A stretch of 64,000 bases of DNA from Selenomonas sputigena (GCF_026015965.1 NZ_CP110383.1:1429501-1493500); one strand, 5' to 3'; positions 8,472 through 17,714 are shown, counted from the first letter of the stretch. Made by a program: numbers and translations. Notes: generated from the sequence alone by a model not told the origin.

Positions 8472-10223
8472 TCAAACGCCCGTTTCCCCACGCGCCGCCT
8501 TCCAGCCGAGCGCTGCCTGCCTCGCACGGATGAAATCGGCGTAGATACCGCGTTCTTGCAAAAGTTCCTCATGCGTGCCGCGCTGCACGATCCTTCCCTC
8601 AGCGACGACGATAATCTGCCGCGCGTTCCGCACGGTGTTGAGCCGATGTGCGATCATGATGACCGTCTTGCCTTTCGTCAGCGATTCCATCGCCTTTTGC
8701 AGACGGTCTTCGTTCTCGGGATCGACATTCGCCGTCGCCTCGTCGAAGATGATGATCGGCGCGTCCTTCAAGATGGCACGCGCAATGGAAATGCGCTGGC
8801 GCTCACCGCCCGAAAGGCTCGCGCCACCGTCTCCGATCACAGTATCGTAGCCCTCGGGCAGCGCCTCGATGAAGTCGTGGCAGCAGGCCTCGCGTGCAGC
8901 GGCGACAACTTCCTCGTGCGTTGCCGTCGGCTTGCCGAAGCGGATGTTGTTTTCTATCGTATCGCGGAAAAGATAGACGTTCTGGAAGACGATGCTGATC
9001 TGTCGCATCAAAGATTCGAGCGTGTAGTCGCGCACATCATGTCCGCCGACCTTGATGCTGCCGTCCGCCACATCCCAGAAGCGTGCGATGAGATGGCAGA
9101 GTGTCGTCTTGCCCGAGCCGCTCGGACCGACGATCGCCGTCAAGGCGCGCTCAGGAATCGCCAATGAAACATCATCAAGAATCTTTCGCGTACCGTAGAA
9201 AAAGTCGACGTGTTCGAAGGAAACATCGTGATGCTCCGGCTCGATATCCGTGCCGCCCGAATCCATCTGCGGCAGATCCGCCGCCCGCTCCGCCTGCTCG
9301 ATGGAGCTTGTCACAACGCGCAGAATCATCAGCATGCTTCCCGTCGATTCAATCTGCGAGAAAATCAGAAACGAGAGCACCAAACCCATGAGAGCTGTCA
9401 GAAGATCCATCGTACCTGCCTCGTAAGAAAACAAGGCGACGAACATGATCAAGACGCTGAAGAGGCGCAGCGTCGTCTCCTGCGCGATGGCGTACGGCGT
9501 GAAGATCCTTTCGATAGCGAGATTCGCTGCACGGCTCTCATCAAGGGCTTCACGCACGCGTGTATCGCCCTTGCCACGCAGGTTGAACGCCTTGATGACG
9601 GGCATTCCCTCGATCTGCTCGAGAACCGCCTCGACCAGTTTCGCTTGCGCCTTCTGCCGCTTCGGTGCAAGGCTGCGCGACTTCTTTTCCACCGAAGAGG
9701 TCACGAGCAAGTAGCAGAGGACGCCGAGAATAAAGAGCACGCCGATGCGCCACTGCCAGAAAAGCAGCATGAGCATGAGGATCAGCGTATTCAAAAAGCC
9801 GCTCAAAAGGGTGACCAAGAGGCGCGGCGCCGTGTTCTCCACATCGTTCAGAACCGTCGTCGCAACACCCGTAAGCTCGCCTCTGCTGCTTTCGTCAAAA
9901 TAGCCCATGGGAACCGCCTTGAGCTTGTCGCCGATGGCGATGCGCTTTTGTGCCACCATGAAGTAGCCGGCATGGACGCGCTGCAGCTGCGAAAAATAAT
10001 GGGCAACTGCCCTGCCCGTCACGCTCAATGCGAGCAACCCCAGAGAAGAAAGCGCCGCCTCCGCCGTAACCCTTCCTTCGACCAAGGCCTGCAGGACGAT
10101 GTAGATCGCCGTGATCTGCAGGATGTGGAAGAGTGCGTAAATAACGCCCAGAGCGAGCGACTTGTTGAGGTTTCCCCGCTCCTTTCCCGCAAAATGCCAA
10201 ATCATCTTCAGCGCTTCAAGCAT
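8472..10223 (-). CDS. ABC transporter, fused permease/ATPase, subunit 2
   Basis: This is a 583-residue half-transporter with the exporter fold: six hydrophobic helices in residues about 1-310, then a nucleotide-binding domain with Walker A (VGPSGSGKTTL), signature LSGGERQRISIARAI and Walker B (IIIFDEATANVD), plus the IVIAHRL-type His switch (MIAHRLNTV). Together with the gene upstream, which overlaps it by 8 bp, it forms a heterodimer. Pairs of this layout include the siderophore importers IrtAB/YbtPQ as well as drug exporters, so substrate and direction are unsettled. The start at 10223 is chosen over 10235 or the longer ORF, which would overlap the partner much further. Confidence 0.9.
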   Translation of the reverse strand: MLEALKMIWHFAGKERGNLNKSLALGVIYALFHILQITAIYIVLQALVEGRVTAEAALSSLGLLALSVTGRAVAHYFSQLQRVHAGYFMVAQKRIAIGDKLKAVPMGYFDESSRGELTGVATTVLNDVENTAPRLLVTLLSGFLNTLILMLMLLFWQWRIGVLFILGVLCYLLVTSSVEKKSRSLAPKRQKAQAKLVEAVLEQIEGMPVIKAFNLRGKGDTRVREALDESRAANLAIERIFTPYAIAQETTLRLFSVLIMFVALFSYEAGTMDLLTALMGLVLSFLIFSQIESTGSMLMILRVVTSSIEQAERAADLPQMDSGGTDIEPEHHDVSFEHVDFFYGTRKILDDVSLAIPERALTAIVGPSGSGKTTLCHLIARFWDVADGSIKVGGHDVRDYTLESLMRQISIVFQNVYLFRDTIENNIRFGKPTATHEEVVAAAREACCHDFIEALPEGYDTVIGDGGASLSGGERQRISIARAILKDAPIIIFDEATANVDPENEDRLQKAMESLTKGKTVIMIAHRLNTVRNARQIIVVAEGRIVQRGTHEELLQERGIYADFIRARQAALGWKAARGETGV

Positions 10224-11964
10224 GGCAATCACCATCCTTTGCTCCGACATGCGCGTGCCACATCGCGCGATACGCTGTGCTCTTTTCAAGCAGCTCCTCG
10301 TGCGTGCCGCTCGCCGCAACCATGCCCGCTTCTATGAGGAAGATCTTGTCGGCGTCCGTAATCGTCGACAGCCGATGCGCGATGATGATGACCGTCTTCC
10401 CCGCGATGAGGCGTGCGACCGCCCGCTGCAGGACCGCCTCGTTCTCAGGATCGACATAGGCAGTCGCCTCGTCGAGCACGACGATCGGCGCATCCTTCAA
10501 GACGGCGCGCGCGATGGCGATGCGCTGACGCTCGCCGCCCGATACATGACTGCCGCCCGTGCCGACGCGCGTGTCATAACCATGCGCAAGCCGCAGGATG
10601 AAGTCTTCGCATCCCGCAGCTCGCGCGGCGCGCTCGACCTCCTCGTCGGAGGCCTGCGGCCTGCCCATGCGAATGTTCTCACGAATGCTGTCGTCGAAGA
10701 GATAGGCGTCCTGCGCAACGAAGGAAACGAGATCGTAGAGCTGCGCGAGCGGAATATCCGTACTCTCCCTGCCGCCGATCTTCAAGCTGCCCGAATCTAT
10801 ATCCCAATAGCCGGCAATCAGGCGTGCGAGCGTCGTCTTACCGCTGCCGCTCTGTCCGACGAATGCGTTCAAGGTATGCGGTGCAAGCGCAAGGCTCACG
10901 CCATGCAGCACTTCCTTGCCATCTTGGTAAGAAAAGCGCACATCCGTAAGCTCGATGCCCGCATTGAGAAGCTCGACATCCGATGTGCCATGATGCTGCT
11001 CCTCCGCTCTCAGCAGCTTGTCAGCCGAAGCGACGACTGTCCCGACCTGCGACACCGTGTCAATGAACCCCATGGCCTCGATCAACGGCCCTGCGACTCC
11101 CAGAGAAAGAATCACCGCCGTCACGAACACTTCCATGCTCATGCAGTCCTGCATGTAAAGAAGCCAGCCGCCGGGCAAAACCGTCAGCAGTGTCGTCGGC
11201 GCGATCGTCATCGCCAAGGAGATGGGAAATTGGCAGTCCTTCATCCACTGATAGAAATATGCAGCGTTCGCCGCGATGCTGCGCGAGAACTTCTCGTAGG
11301 ACGCCGCGCCCTGGTTGAACGCCTTGATGACCTCGATGCCGCCGATGTACTCGACGATAGCGGCATTCATCGTCTCCGTCGCCGCCACCGACGCCTCGAA
11401 GCGCTCCTTGTAATCGCGCATGGCGAAGCTCAGGCAAAAGAGCCCGACGGGGATGGAAACGATTGCCAGGAGCGCCATGCGCCAATCAAGCACAAGCAGA
11501 TAGCAGAAGATGCAGAAAGGGCCGACGAGATTCGCCGTCAACTCGGGCAGAAGATGCGCGAGCGTGCGCTCCGTGCTCTCCACCTGGTCAACGATGATGT
11601 GCTTGACCTCGCCGACAGGCAGATCCGTGACCGTGCCGAGCGGCAGCTTCGGCAGTTTTTGCAGGATCTTCCAGCGAACTTCGCGCAGAATGGAGAACGC
11701 CGCCTTATGCGAGACGGAAAGCGCGTACGCATAGAGGATGCTGCGCAGAAGATAGCCGACGAACGCGGCGAAGCACAGCAGAAAAACCTCATCTCTCTGC
11801 AGCCCCCGTCCTGCCAGAAGCGCCGCGAGGAGTGACGATACGACGAAATACGGCACAAGTCCGCAGAGCACTGCCGTAACAGAAAGGAAAATCGAAAAGA
11901 GAAGCCTGCCATGCTCCTCTTCATCCAACTCCCACAGACGCAGCAAAGCACTTTTCGCATCCAT
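10216..11964 (-). CDS. ABC transporter, fused permease/ATPase, subunit 1
   Basis: The 582-residue partner has the same layout. A cytosolic N-terminus (MDAKSALLRLWELDEEEHGR) precedes six transmembrane helices and a nucleotide-binding domain with Walker A VGQSGSGKTTLARLI, signature VSGGERQRIAIARAVL, Walker B PIVVLDEATAYVD and switch IIAHRLSTI. It is first in the two-gene operon. An AT-rich palindrome (12042-12056) reminiscent of iron-regulator sites lies about 80 bp upstream, which would fit an IrtAB/YbtPQ-like role in iron-siderophore traffic; this is inference. A TIR repeat lies further upstream. Confidence 0.9.
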   Translation of the reverse strand: MDAKSALLRLWELDEEEHGRLLFSIFLSVTAVLCGLVPYFVVSSLLAALLAGRGLQRDEVFLLCFAAFVGYLLRSILYAYALSVSHKAAFSILREVRWKILQKLPKLPLGTVTDLPVGEVKHIIVDQVESTERTLAHLLPELTANLVGPFCIFCYLLVLDWRMALLAIVSIPVGLFCLSFAMRDYKERFEASVAATETMNAAIVEYIGGIEVIKAFNQGAASYEKFSRSIAANAAYFYQWMKDCQFPISLAMTIAPTTLLTVLPGGWLLYMQDCMSMEVFVTAVILSLGVAGPLIEAMGFIDTVSQVGTVVASADKLLRAEEQHHGTSDVELLNAGIELTDVRFSYQDGKEVLHGVSLALAPHTLNAFVGQSGSGKTTLARLIAGYWDIDSGSLKIGGRESTDIPLAQLYDLVSFVAQDAYLFDDSIRENIRMGRPQASDEEVERAARAAGCEDFILRLAHGYDTRVGTGGSHVSGGERQRIAIARAVLKDAPIVVLDEATAYVDPENEAVLQRAVARLIAGKTVIIIAHRLSTITDADKIFLIEAGMVAASGTHEELLEKSTAYRAMWHAHVGAKDGDCHA

Positions 11965-12041
11965 GTCCGCACCTCCTCAATATTTTCCGGTTGGATTCCA
12001 TGATAAGTTTAACGAATCTTTAGGCAATGATATGTAAATCT

Positions 12042-12056
12042 ATTATCAATGATAAT
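12042..12056. promoter_or_regulatory. AT-rich palindrome, candidate Fur-type operator
   Basis: ATTATCAATGATAAT is a 7-1-7 palindrome made of GATAAT-type half sites, the same hexamer used in Fur boxes but with the arms in the opposite order to the standard 19-mer. It is upstream of the ABC transporter pair. The regulator is not identified. Confidence 0.4.
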
Positions 12057-12098
12057 CTATATCGTTATATCATACTTCACGCTGCAATGCAAGAATAA

Positions 12099-12379
12099 AG
12101 GAAGCGCTGATAAAATGAGGTCGCCCAGATTTGCACAGATGCGCTGTATCTATAGCGGTCAACGTCAGCCAATCATGCGACGCGCTTCGCGCTTGCATTC
12201 TTGGGACGTTTTCGCATACGAGCCGTTGCCCAATCGCCTGCGTCCTTCGGACTTGGCTCTTGGACGGCTCAGCAAGGAGACAAACCGCAGGCGTAGCGGT
12301 GCTACGTCGAGGATTTGTCGACGACGAGAGGACAGCGCAGATGTGTGAAGATGGGTGGCTGAATTTATCAGTGATTCCT
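12099..12379. repeat. 281-bp element with terminal inverted repeats (copy B)
   Basis: The ends AGGAAGCGCTGATAAA and (reverse complement) AGGAATCACTGATAAA form 16-bp terminal inverted repeats with two mismatches. The left ~45 bp and right ~90 bp match copy A at 2187-2454 almost base for base, including the GGCGTAGCGGTGCTACG hairpin and the following TCGAGGATTTGTCGACGACG. The middle ~130 bp is only loosely related. No ORF of note is inside. It fills the gap between nifJ and the ABC transporter operon. Confidence 0.75.
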
Positions 12380-12423
12380 AAAGTTTTATTAACGCCTTTC
12401 TGCGACACAAAACAGCATCCGTC

Positions 12424-12461
12424 AAAGAAAAAAGGGCTGCCGCACAAATTGTGCGGCAGCC
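12424..12461 (-). terminator. nifJ terminator
   Basis: GGCTGCCGCACAA (12435-12447) and TTGTGCGGCAGCC (12449-12461) form a perfect 13-bp stem. On the minus strand it is followed by a CTTTTTTCTTTG run, a classic intrinsic terminator 25 bp after the nifJ stop. Confidence 0.92.
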
Positions 12462-12486
12462 TCTTTTCGTTGCAGCAAACCTCGCC

Positions 12487-15400
12487 TTACTTGCCGGCGA
12501 GCTTCTTGTAGCCTGCGAGCCTCATCTTGGCATCGCTCTCCGTCTTCTCGAAGAGTGCGTCGGCAGCTTCGGGGAAGCTGCGCTTCAAGGAAGCATAGCG
12601 GACTTCGCCCTGCAGGAATTCCTGGAACTTGCTGAAATCCGGCTCCTTCGAGTCGAGCGTGAACGGATTCTTGTCCGTGCCGACGAGCGTCGGGTTGAAG
12701 CGATAGTTCGCCCAGTAGCCGCAGGCATTGGCGCGCTTGCCTTCTTCCTGGCTGCAGCCCATGCCGATGCGGATGCCATGGTTGATGCACGGCGAATAGG
12801 CGATGATGAGCGACGGTCCTTTATAAGCCTCGGCTTCCTTGATCGCCTTCAAGACCTGGTTGTGGTCGGCGCCCATGTTGACCTGCGCGACGTAGACGTA
12901 GCCGTAGGACATCGCCATCATGCCGAGATCCTTCTTCTTCGTCCTCTTGCCCGTCGCAGCGAACTCTGCGATCGCAGCCGCCGGCGTGGACTTCGAAGCC
13001 TGACCGCCCGTATTGGAGTAGACTTCCGTATCGAACACGAAGATGTTGACATCCTCGCCCGAAGCGAGCACATGGTCGACGCCGCCGTAGCCGATATCGT
13101 AAGCCCAGCCGTCGCCGCCGAAGATCCACTGCGAACGCTTCACGAAGTAGTCGCGCTCATCGTAAATCTTGTTCAGAAGCTCGTCCGTGCCCTTCTCCTT
13201 TTCGAGAAGTTCCGTCAGCTTGTCAGCGCGCTCGCGCGTGCCCTCGCCCTCGGCCATGTTGTCCTTCCAGTCCTTCAAAGCAGCCTGGAGGTCTGCGCTT
13301 CCCTTGCCATCTGTAAGAGCCGCATCGACATCTGCCGCAACGCGGTCGCGGATCGCACGAACGCCGAGGAACATGCCGAGACCGAACTCTGCGTTGTCCT
13401 CGAAGAGGGAGTTCGCCCAAGCCGGGCCATAGCCCTTCTCGTTCTTCGTGTACGGCATCGCCGGCGCGCTGCCGCCCCAGATCGACGAGCAGCCCGTAGC
13501 ATTCGAGATCATCATGCGGTCGCCGAAGAGCTGCGTGAGGAGCTTCGCGTACGGCGTCTCGCCGCAGCCTGCGCAAGCGCCCGAGAATTCGAGCAGCGGC
13601 TTCTCGAACTGCGAGCCGATGACCGTGTCCTTCTTCATCGGGTTCTTCTTCGGTGCGACCTTCTTCGCGTCGACGCCGTAATCGAAGTAGACCTGCTGCG
13701 CCTTGAGGTCGTCGTCGAGCGGCTTCATGTCGAGAGCCTTCGCCGGGCAGACCTGTGCACAGTTGCCGCAGCCGAGGCAGTCCATCGTGGAGACGGCGAT
13801 CGTGAAGTTGTAGTCCTTGATCGCCTTGGACTTCTTCCACGGGAAGCCAGCGGGGGCCGCATCCTTCTCCGCGTCCGTCGTGAGTACGGGCCGGATCGTC
13901 GCATGCGGGCAGACGTACGAGCACTGATTGCAGCCGATACACTTTTCGGCATTCCATACGGGAACATTGATCGCCGTGCCGCGCTTCTCGTAAGCCGCGC
14001 CGCCGACAGGGAACGTGCCGTCGACCATTTCCTCAGCGAACTGCGAAACCTTGAGGCGGTCGCCTTCCTGACGGTTCATGACATTCTGAACGCCCGTGAT
14101 GAACGCCGGAATCTCATGTGCCTCTTCCTTCTCGTCCTCGGCATTCGCCCAGTCCGCAGGAACATTGACGCGATGCAGAGCCTCGATGCCCTTGTCGATG
14201 GCGCCATTGTTCATGTCGACGATCTTTTGACCCTTCTTGCCATACGATGTGACGACAGCATCCTTGAGGTATTTGACAGCCGTTTCAATCGGAATGATGT
14301 TCGCGAGCTTGAAGAACGCGGACTGCATGACCATGTTGAAGCGACCACCAAGGCCGAGTTCCTTGGCAATTTCCACAGCGTTGACCGTGTAGAACTCGAT
14401 GTCGTTCTTCGCGATGTAGCGCTTCATGTAGGCGGGCAGGTGCTTCGAGAGATCCTCCTCGCTCCAGACCGTGTTGAGCAGGAATTTGCCGCCGCGCTTG
14501 AGACCTGCGAGGAGATCGTACTTCGTCACATACGACTGCTGCGAACACGAGATGAAGTTCGCGTTATGAATGAGGTACGGCGAATTGATCGGAGACTTGC
14601 CGAAGCGCAGATGCGACATCGTGATGCCGCCCGACTTCTTCGAGTCATAGGCGAAATACGCCTGCGCATACATGTCGGTCTTGTCGCCGATGATCTTGAT
14701 GGCACTCTTGTTCGCGCCGACCGTGCCGTCCGAGCCAAGACCCCAGAACTTGCAGGCCGTCGTGCCTTCCGGCGTGAGATCGACGTCCTCGGGATACTCA
14801 GCGAGCGACGTATGCGTGACATCATCGTCGATGGCAATCGTGAAGCCGTGCTTCGGATCGTCCTTCTTGAGTTCCTCGTAGACCGAGAGGACATGATCGG
14901 GCGTCGTGTCCTTGCCGCCGAGACCATAGCGGCCGCCGACGATGACAGGGTTCATGTCGGAGTTGTAGAATGCCGCCTTGACATCGAGGTAGAGCGGCTC
15001 GCCGATCGCGCCCGGCTCCTTCGTGCGGTCGAGGACGGCGATCTTCTTGACCGTCTTCGGCAGATACTTGAAGAAATGTTCGAGCGAGAACGGACGATAG
15101 AGATGCACGGAAAGAAGGCCGACCTTTTCACCCTTGGAATTGAGATAATCCACGGCTTCGCCGGCCGTCTGACAGATCGAGCCCATGGCGATGATGATGC
15201 GCTCGGCATCCTTTGCACCATGATAGTCGAAGAGATGGTGCTCGCGGCCCGTGATCTTCGCGAGATCTGCCATGGCTTCCTCGACAAGCTCAGGCAGCGC
15301 TTCATAGTACTTGTTGGCGGCTTCCTGCGACTGGAAGTAGATATCCGGGTTCTGCGCCGTACCGCGGATGACCGGATGATTCGGGTTCAGTGCGCGTGCA

Positions 15401-16011
15401 CGGAACTCCTTGACCGCATCCCAGTCGAGGAGTTTCGCAAGATCGTCAAAGTCGATGACTTCGATCTTCTGAATCTCATGCGACGTGCGGAAACCGTCGA
15501 AGAAGTTGATGAAAGGCACGCGGCCCTTGATGGCGACGAGATGCGCGACAGCGGCGAGATCCATGACCTCCTGCACGCTCGCCTCACACAGCATCGCACA
15601 GCCCGTCTGACGCGCTGCCATAACATCGCGCTGATCGCCGAAAATATTGAGGGAGGAAGTCGCCAGAGCACGGGCGCTCACATGGAAGACACCGGGAAGG
15701 AGCTCGCCGGCAATCTTGTAGAGGTTCGGGATCATCAGCAGGAAGCCCTGCGAAGCCGTGTACGTCGTCGTCAGGGCGCCTGCCTGCAAAGAACCGTGCA
15801 CAGCGCCTGCAGCGCCTGCCTCGGACTGCATCTCGATGACGCGCACCTTCTGACCGAAGATGTTCTTCGTTCCCTTCGCCGCCAGAGCGTCGACATGCTC
15901 CGCCATCGGCGAGGACGGCGTGATCGGGTAGATGGCCGCAACATCGGTGAATGCGTAGGAAATATATCCCGCAGCCGTGTTGCCGTCCATGGTCTTCATT
16001 TTTTTGCTCAT
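12487..16011 (-). CDS. nifJ: Pyruvate:ferredoxin (flavodoxin) oxidoreductase
   Basis: This single-chain enzyme converts pyruvate and CoA to acetyl-CoA and CO2, reducing ferredoxin or flavodoxin. The 1174 residues are full length. Domains in order: N-terminal pyruvate-binding part (YPITPSSPMAEHVDALAAKG), gamma-type domain, two 4Fe-4S ferredoxin clusters (CIGCNQCSYVCPHATIRP and CLGCGNCAQVCPAKALDM), the further CAGCGET cysteines, and the thiamine-diphosphate domain (GGDGWAYDIGYGG, then VFDTEVYSNTGGQASK). The ATG at 16011 follows GAGGGGAG. It stands alone between its own promoter and terminator and is the main pyruvate-oxidising route visible here. Confidence 0.97.
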   Translation of the reverse strand: MSKKMKTMDGNTAAGYISYAFTDVAAIYPITPSSPMAEHVDALAAKGTKNIFGQKVRVIEMQSEAGAAGAVHGSLQAGALTTTYTASQGFLLMIPNLYKIAGELLPGVFHVSARALATSSLNIFGDQRDVMAARQTGCAMLCEASVQEVMDLAAVAHLVAIKGRVPFINFFDGFRTSHEIQKIEVIDFDDLAKLLDWDAVKEFRARALNPNHPVIRGTAQNPDIYFQSQEAANKYYEALPELVEEAMADLAKITGREHHLFDYHGAKDAERIIIAMGSICQTAGEAVDYLNSKGEKVGLLSVHLYRPFSLEHFFKYLPKTVKKIAVLDRTKEPGAIGEPLYLDVKAAFYNSDMNPVIVGGRYGLGGKDTTPDHVLSVYEELKKDDPKHGFTIAIDDDVTHTSLAEYPEDVDLTPEGTTACKFWGLGSDGTVGANKSAIKIIGDKTDMYAQAYFAYDSKKSGGITMSHLRFGKSPINSPYLIHNANFISCSQQSYVTKYDLLAGLKRGGKFLLNTVWSEEDLSKHLPAYMKRYIAKNDIEFYTVNAVEIAKELGLGGRFNMVMQSAFFKLANIIPIETAVKYLKDAVVTSYGKKGQKIVDMNNGAIDKGIEALHRVNVPADWANAEDEKEEAHEIPAFITGVQNVMNRQEGDRLKVSQFAEEMVDGTFPVGGAAYEKRGTAINVPVWNAEKCIGCNQCSYVCPHATIRPVLTTDAEKDAAPAGFPWKKSKAIKDYNFTIAVSTMDCLGCGNCAQVCPAKALDMKPLDDDLKAQQVYFDYGVDAKKVAPKKNPMKKDTVIGSQFEKPLLEFSGACAGCGETPYAKLLTQLFGDRMMISNATGCSSIWGGSAPAMPYTKNEKGYGPAWANSLFEDNAEFGLGMFLGVRAIRDRVAADVDAALTDGKGSADLQAALKDWKDNMAEGEGTRERADKLTELLEKEKGTDELLNKIYDERDYFVKRSQWIFGGDGWAYDIGYGGVDHVLASGEDVNIFVFDTEVYSNTGGQASKSTPAAAIAEFAATGKRTKKKDLGMMAMSYGYVYVAQVNMGADHNQVLKAIKEAEAYKGPSLIIAYSPCINHGIRIGMGCSQEEGKRANACGYWANYRFNPTLVGTDKNPFTLDSKEPDFSKFQEFLQGEVRYASLKRSFPEAADALFEKTESDAKMRLAGYKKLAGK

Positions 16012-16081
16012 GTTTTGAATTGCTCCCCTCTTTATAAAAAGATACAAAACACATAAATGTGGGTAATACCCGCTATGACCT

Positions 16082-16110
16082 ATTATACACCGAACCATTC
16101 CTGTTGTAAA
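16082..16110 (-). promoter_or_regulatory. nifJ promoter
   Basis: On the minus strand TTTACA (16105-16110) and TATAAT (16082-16087) are 17 bp apart, leaving a leader of about 65 bp before nifJ. Confidence 0.7.
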
Positions 16111-16160
16111 TAAACAGCATGAGGAACAATTCGGAAAAATAGGAGAAAATCACAGATTTA

Positions 16161-16189
16161 TTGACCTTGCGTCCGCCTCCCGATATAAT
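16161..16189 (+). promoter_or_regulatory. Promoter of the SGNH hydrolase gene
   Basis: TTGACC (16161-16166), 17 bp, TATAAT (16184-16189), divergent from the nifJ promoter. Confidence 0.75.
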
Positions 16190-16245
16190 AGAAACCATTA
16201 TGAAAACTGCACCAAGACCGCCAAGAAAGCTAGGAGTGGAATCTC

Positions 16246-17586
16246 TTGCATCACCTTCGCCGCCTGAGGCCTCTCGTGCCCGCACTCATCGTCCCTCTGA
16301 TCCTTTGGGCGACCGTCATCGAAAGTGATGAAGCGCTCTATGCCAAGGCGCCGCTTCGCGCCATAACGGAGACGTCCATGCTGCATCCCTTGTCCTTCTC
16401 CCCCATTCTCGTGTGGGAGAAGAACGTCAACGCCACGCACTACGAAATCGAATTCTTCCGCGAACAGCCTGCCATTTGCTATCCCGATACGGCGTCCTCC
16501 GAAGCCGTCTGGCGCTCCGATGACGTCTATGCGAGCAGTTACAACCCGCCGCTCTTCCTCTTCGCTGCCGATCTCTTGGGGCGCGCGCCGCTCTATTGGC
16601 GCGTGCGCGCCCTCGACTTCGACGGCACGCCCGTGTCGCTTTTCAGTGCCGTCATGCCGCTCTACACGAGCGCCGCCGTCGCGCCGAGCGTCATGACCGT
16701 GCCACTTCCCATCGCCTTCTCCGAGCTCACAGCGCCTCTTCTCTATCCCGTCTACCATTGGGTGCGCCCCTATCGTGCGCATGCCTTCGAGGTCGCACTC
16801 TACGCAGAAGATCCGACGGAAACCCCCGACGCCGAGCCGATCGACACGATGACGACGCGGCTTTCTGAAATCTACGACCAGAAGCCCCGCATCGGCTCCG
16901 GATTCTTCTACTGGCGCGTGCGTTCGCTCGACGAGGCAGACGAACCCGCAAGCGACTGGTCTCCCGTGCTGAAGTTCCGCAACGACCCCCAAGACAACTG
17001 GGAAATCGCTGTTTTCGGCGACAGCATCAGCCACGGCGGCGGTCATATCTCCTACGGGCCCGCCGACCACGAATTCAGCTGGCTCTCCTATCTCGACTTT
17101 CCTGCCATCAACCTCTCGATGAGCGGCGATACGAGCGTGACAATGCTCGAACGCTTCGAAGCGGACGTCCTGCCCTTCCATCCGCGCTACCTGCTTATCC
17201 TGAATGGCACGAACAGCCTGCGTGCGGGCGTCAGCGCCGCCGAGGTCATCGCCGACCTTGAAGAACTCAAGGCACGCTGCCTCGCGAACGGCATCCGCCC
17301 CATCTTCCTCACGCTGCCGCCGATCAACCCCGAGAACATCGCACGCGCCTTTGACGAGCCGACGGCGGATGACTGGCAGACGCAGTTCTCCCTCGTCAAC
17401 GCCTTCCTGCGCACCGAGGTGCACATCGATGTGGCGGCGGCATTCTCCACCCATCCCCTGCTGCCGACGGAACTGGCTCTGGACGGACTGCACGAGGACG
17501 TGATCGGAAAGCAGCTCATCGCCCAGACGGTCAACCGCGCCTGGCCGGAAACGAAGCAGCAAGCTGACCGACTTCCCGCGCAGTAG
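16246..17586 (+). CDS. SGNH/GDSL-family hydrolase with duplicated N-terminal beta domain
   Basis: The 446-residue protein has an N-terminal hydrophobic stretch (residues about 8-23) that could be a signal or anchor. Two similar segments follow (about 47-135 and 160-245), each ending in a YWRVR-S/A-LD motif, like fibronectin type III repeats. The C-terminal half is an SGNH esterase domain: FGDSISHGG (Ser260), SMSGDT (Gly294), LNGTNSLR (Asn320) and DGLH (Asp413/His416). All four catalytic blocks are intact. The family includes esterases acting on acyl or acetyl groups of envelope polysaccharides; the substrate here is unknown. The start is TTG with AGGAG upstream. It is monocistronic with its own promoter. 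Confidence 0.82.
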   Translation: MHHLRRLRPLVPALIVPLILWATVIESDEALYAKAPLRAITETSMLHPLSFSPILVWEKNVNATHYEIEFFREQPAICYPDTASSEAVWRSDDVYASSYNPPLFLFAADLLGRAPLYWRVRALDFDGTPVSLFSAVMPLYTSAAVAPSVMTVPLPIAFSELTAPLLYPVYHWVRPYRAHAFEVALYAEDPTETPDAEPIDTMTTRLSEIYDQKPRIGSGFFYWRVRSLDEADEPASDWSPVLKFRNDPQDNWEIAVFGDSISHGGGHISYGPADHEFSWLSYLDFPAINLSMSGDTSVTMLERFEADVLPFHPRYLLILNGTNSLRAGVSAAEVIADLEELKARCLANGIRPIFLTLPPINPENIARAFDEPTADDWQTQFSLVNAFLRTEVHIDVAAAFSTHPLLPTELALDGLHEDVIGKQLIAQTVNRAWPETKQQADRLPAQ

Positions 17587-17602
17587 GTTTTGGGGCGTGA
17601 TG

Positions 17603-17628
17603 ACAATATATTAAGGAGAATATATTGT
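17603..17628. promoter_or_regulatory. Perfect 10-bp palindrome upstream of fprA
   Basis: ACAATATATT (17603-17612) and AATATATTGT (17619-17628) flank AAGGAG. The right arm overlaps a possible -35 (TTGTAT, 17625-17630) of fprA, the position expected for a repressor operator. No known regulator consensus was matched. Confidence 0.5.
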
Positions 17629-17714
17629 ATTTATCTCTCTTCCGATATAGAATAAGGAGTATAGATTCAAAACACACGGACATGCTCCGTTCCAAAAGAA
17701 AGGCGGTCATATTC

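Noticed and set aside
12049-12348. 99-codon ORF over repeat copy B, ending with the same residues as the ORF in copy A
   Set aside because: The shared C-terminus comes from the conserved right end of the repeat; the rest differs and no start signal is present.
12451-16056. A 1201-codon open frame on the plus strand, nearly the whole length of nifJ
   Set aside because: It is the antisense shadow of nifJ, with a low-complexity Arg/Leu/Asp-rich translation. High GC and strong codon bias produce long antisense frames here; similar shadows at 4927-5964, 21755-23575, 39251-41023 and 42996-44906 were rejected for the same reason.
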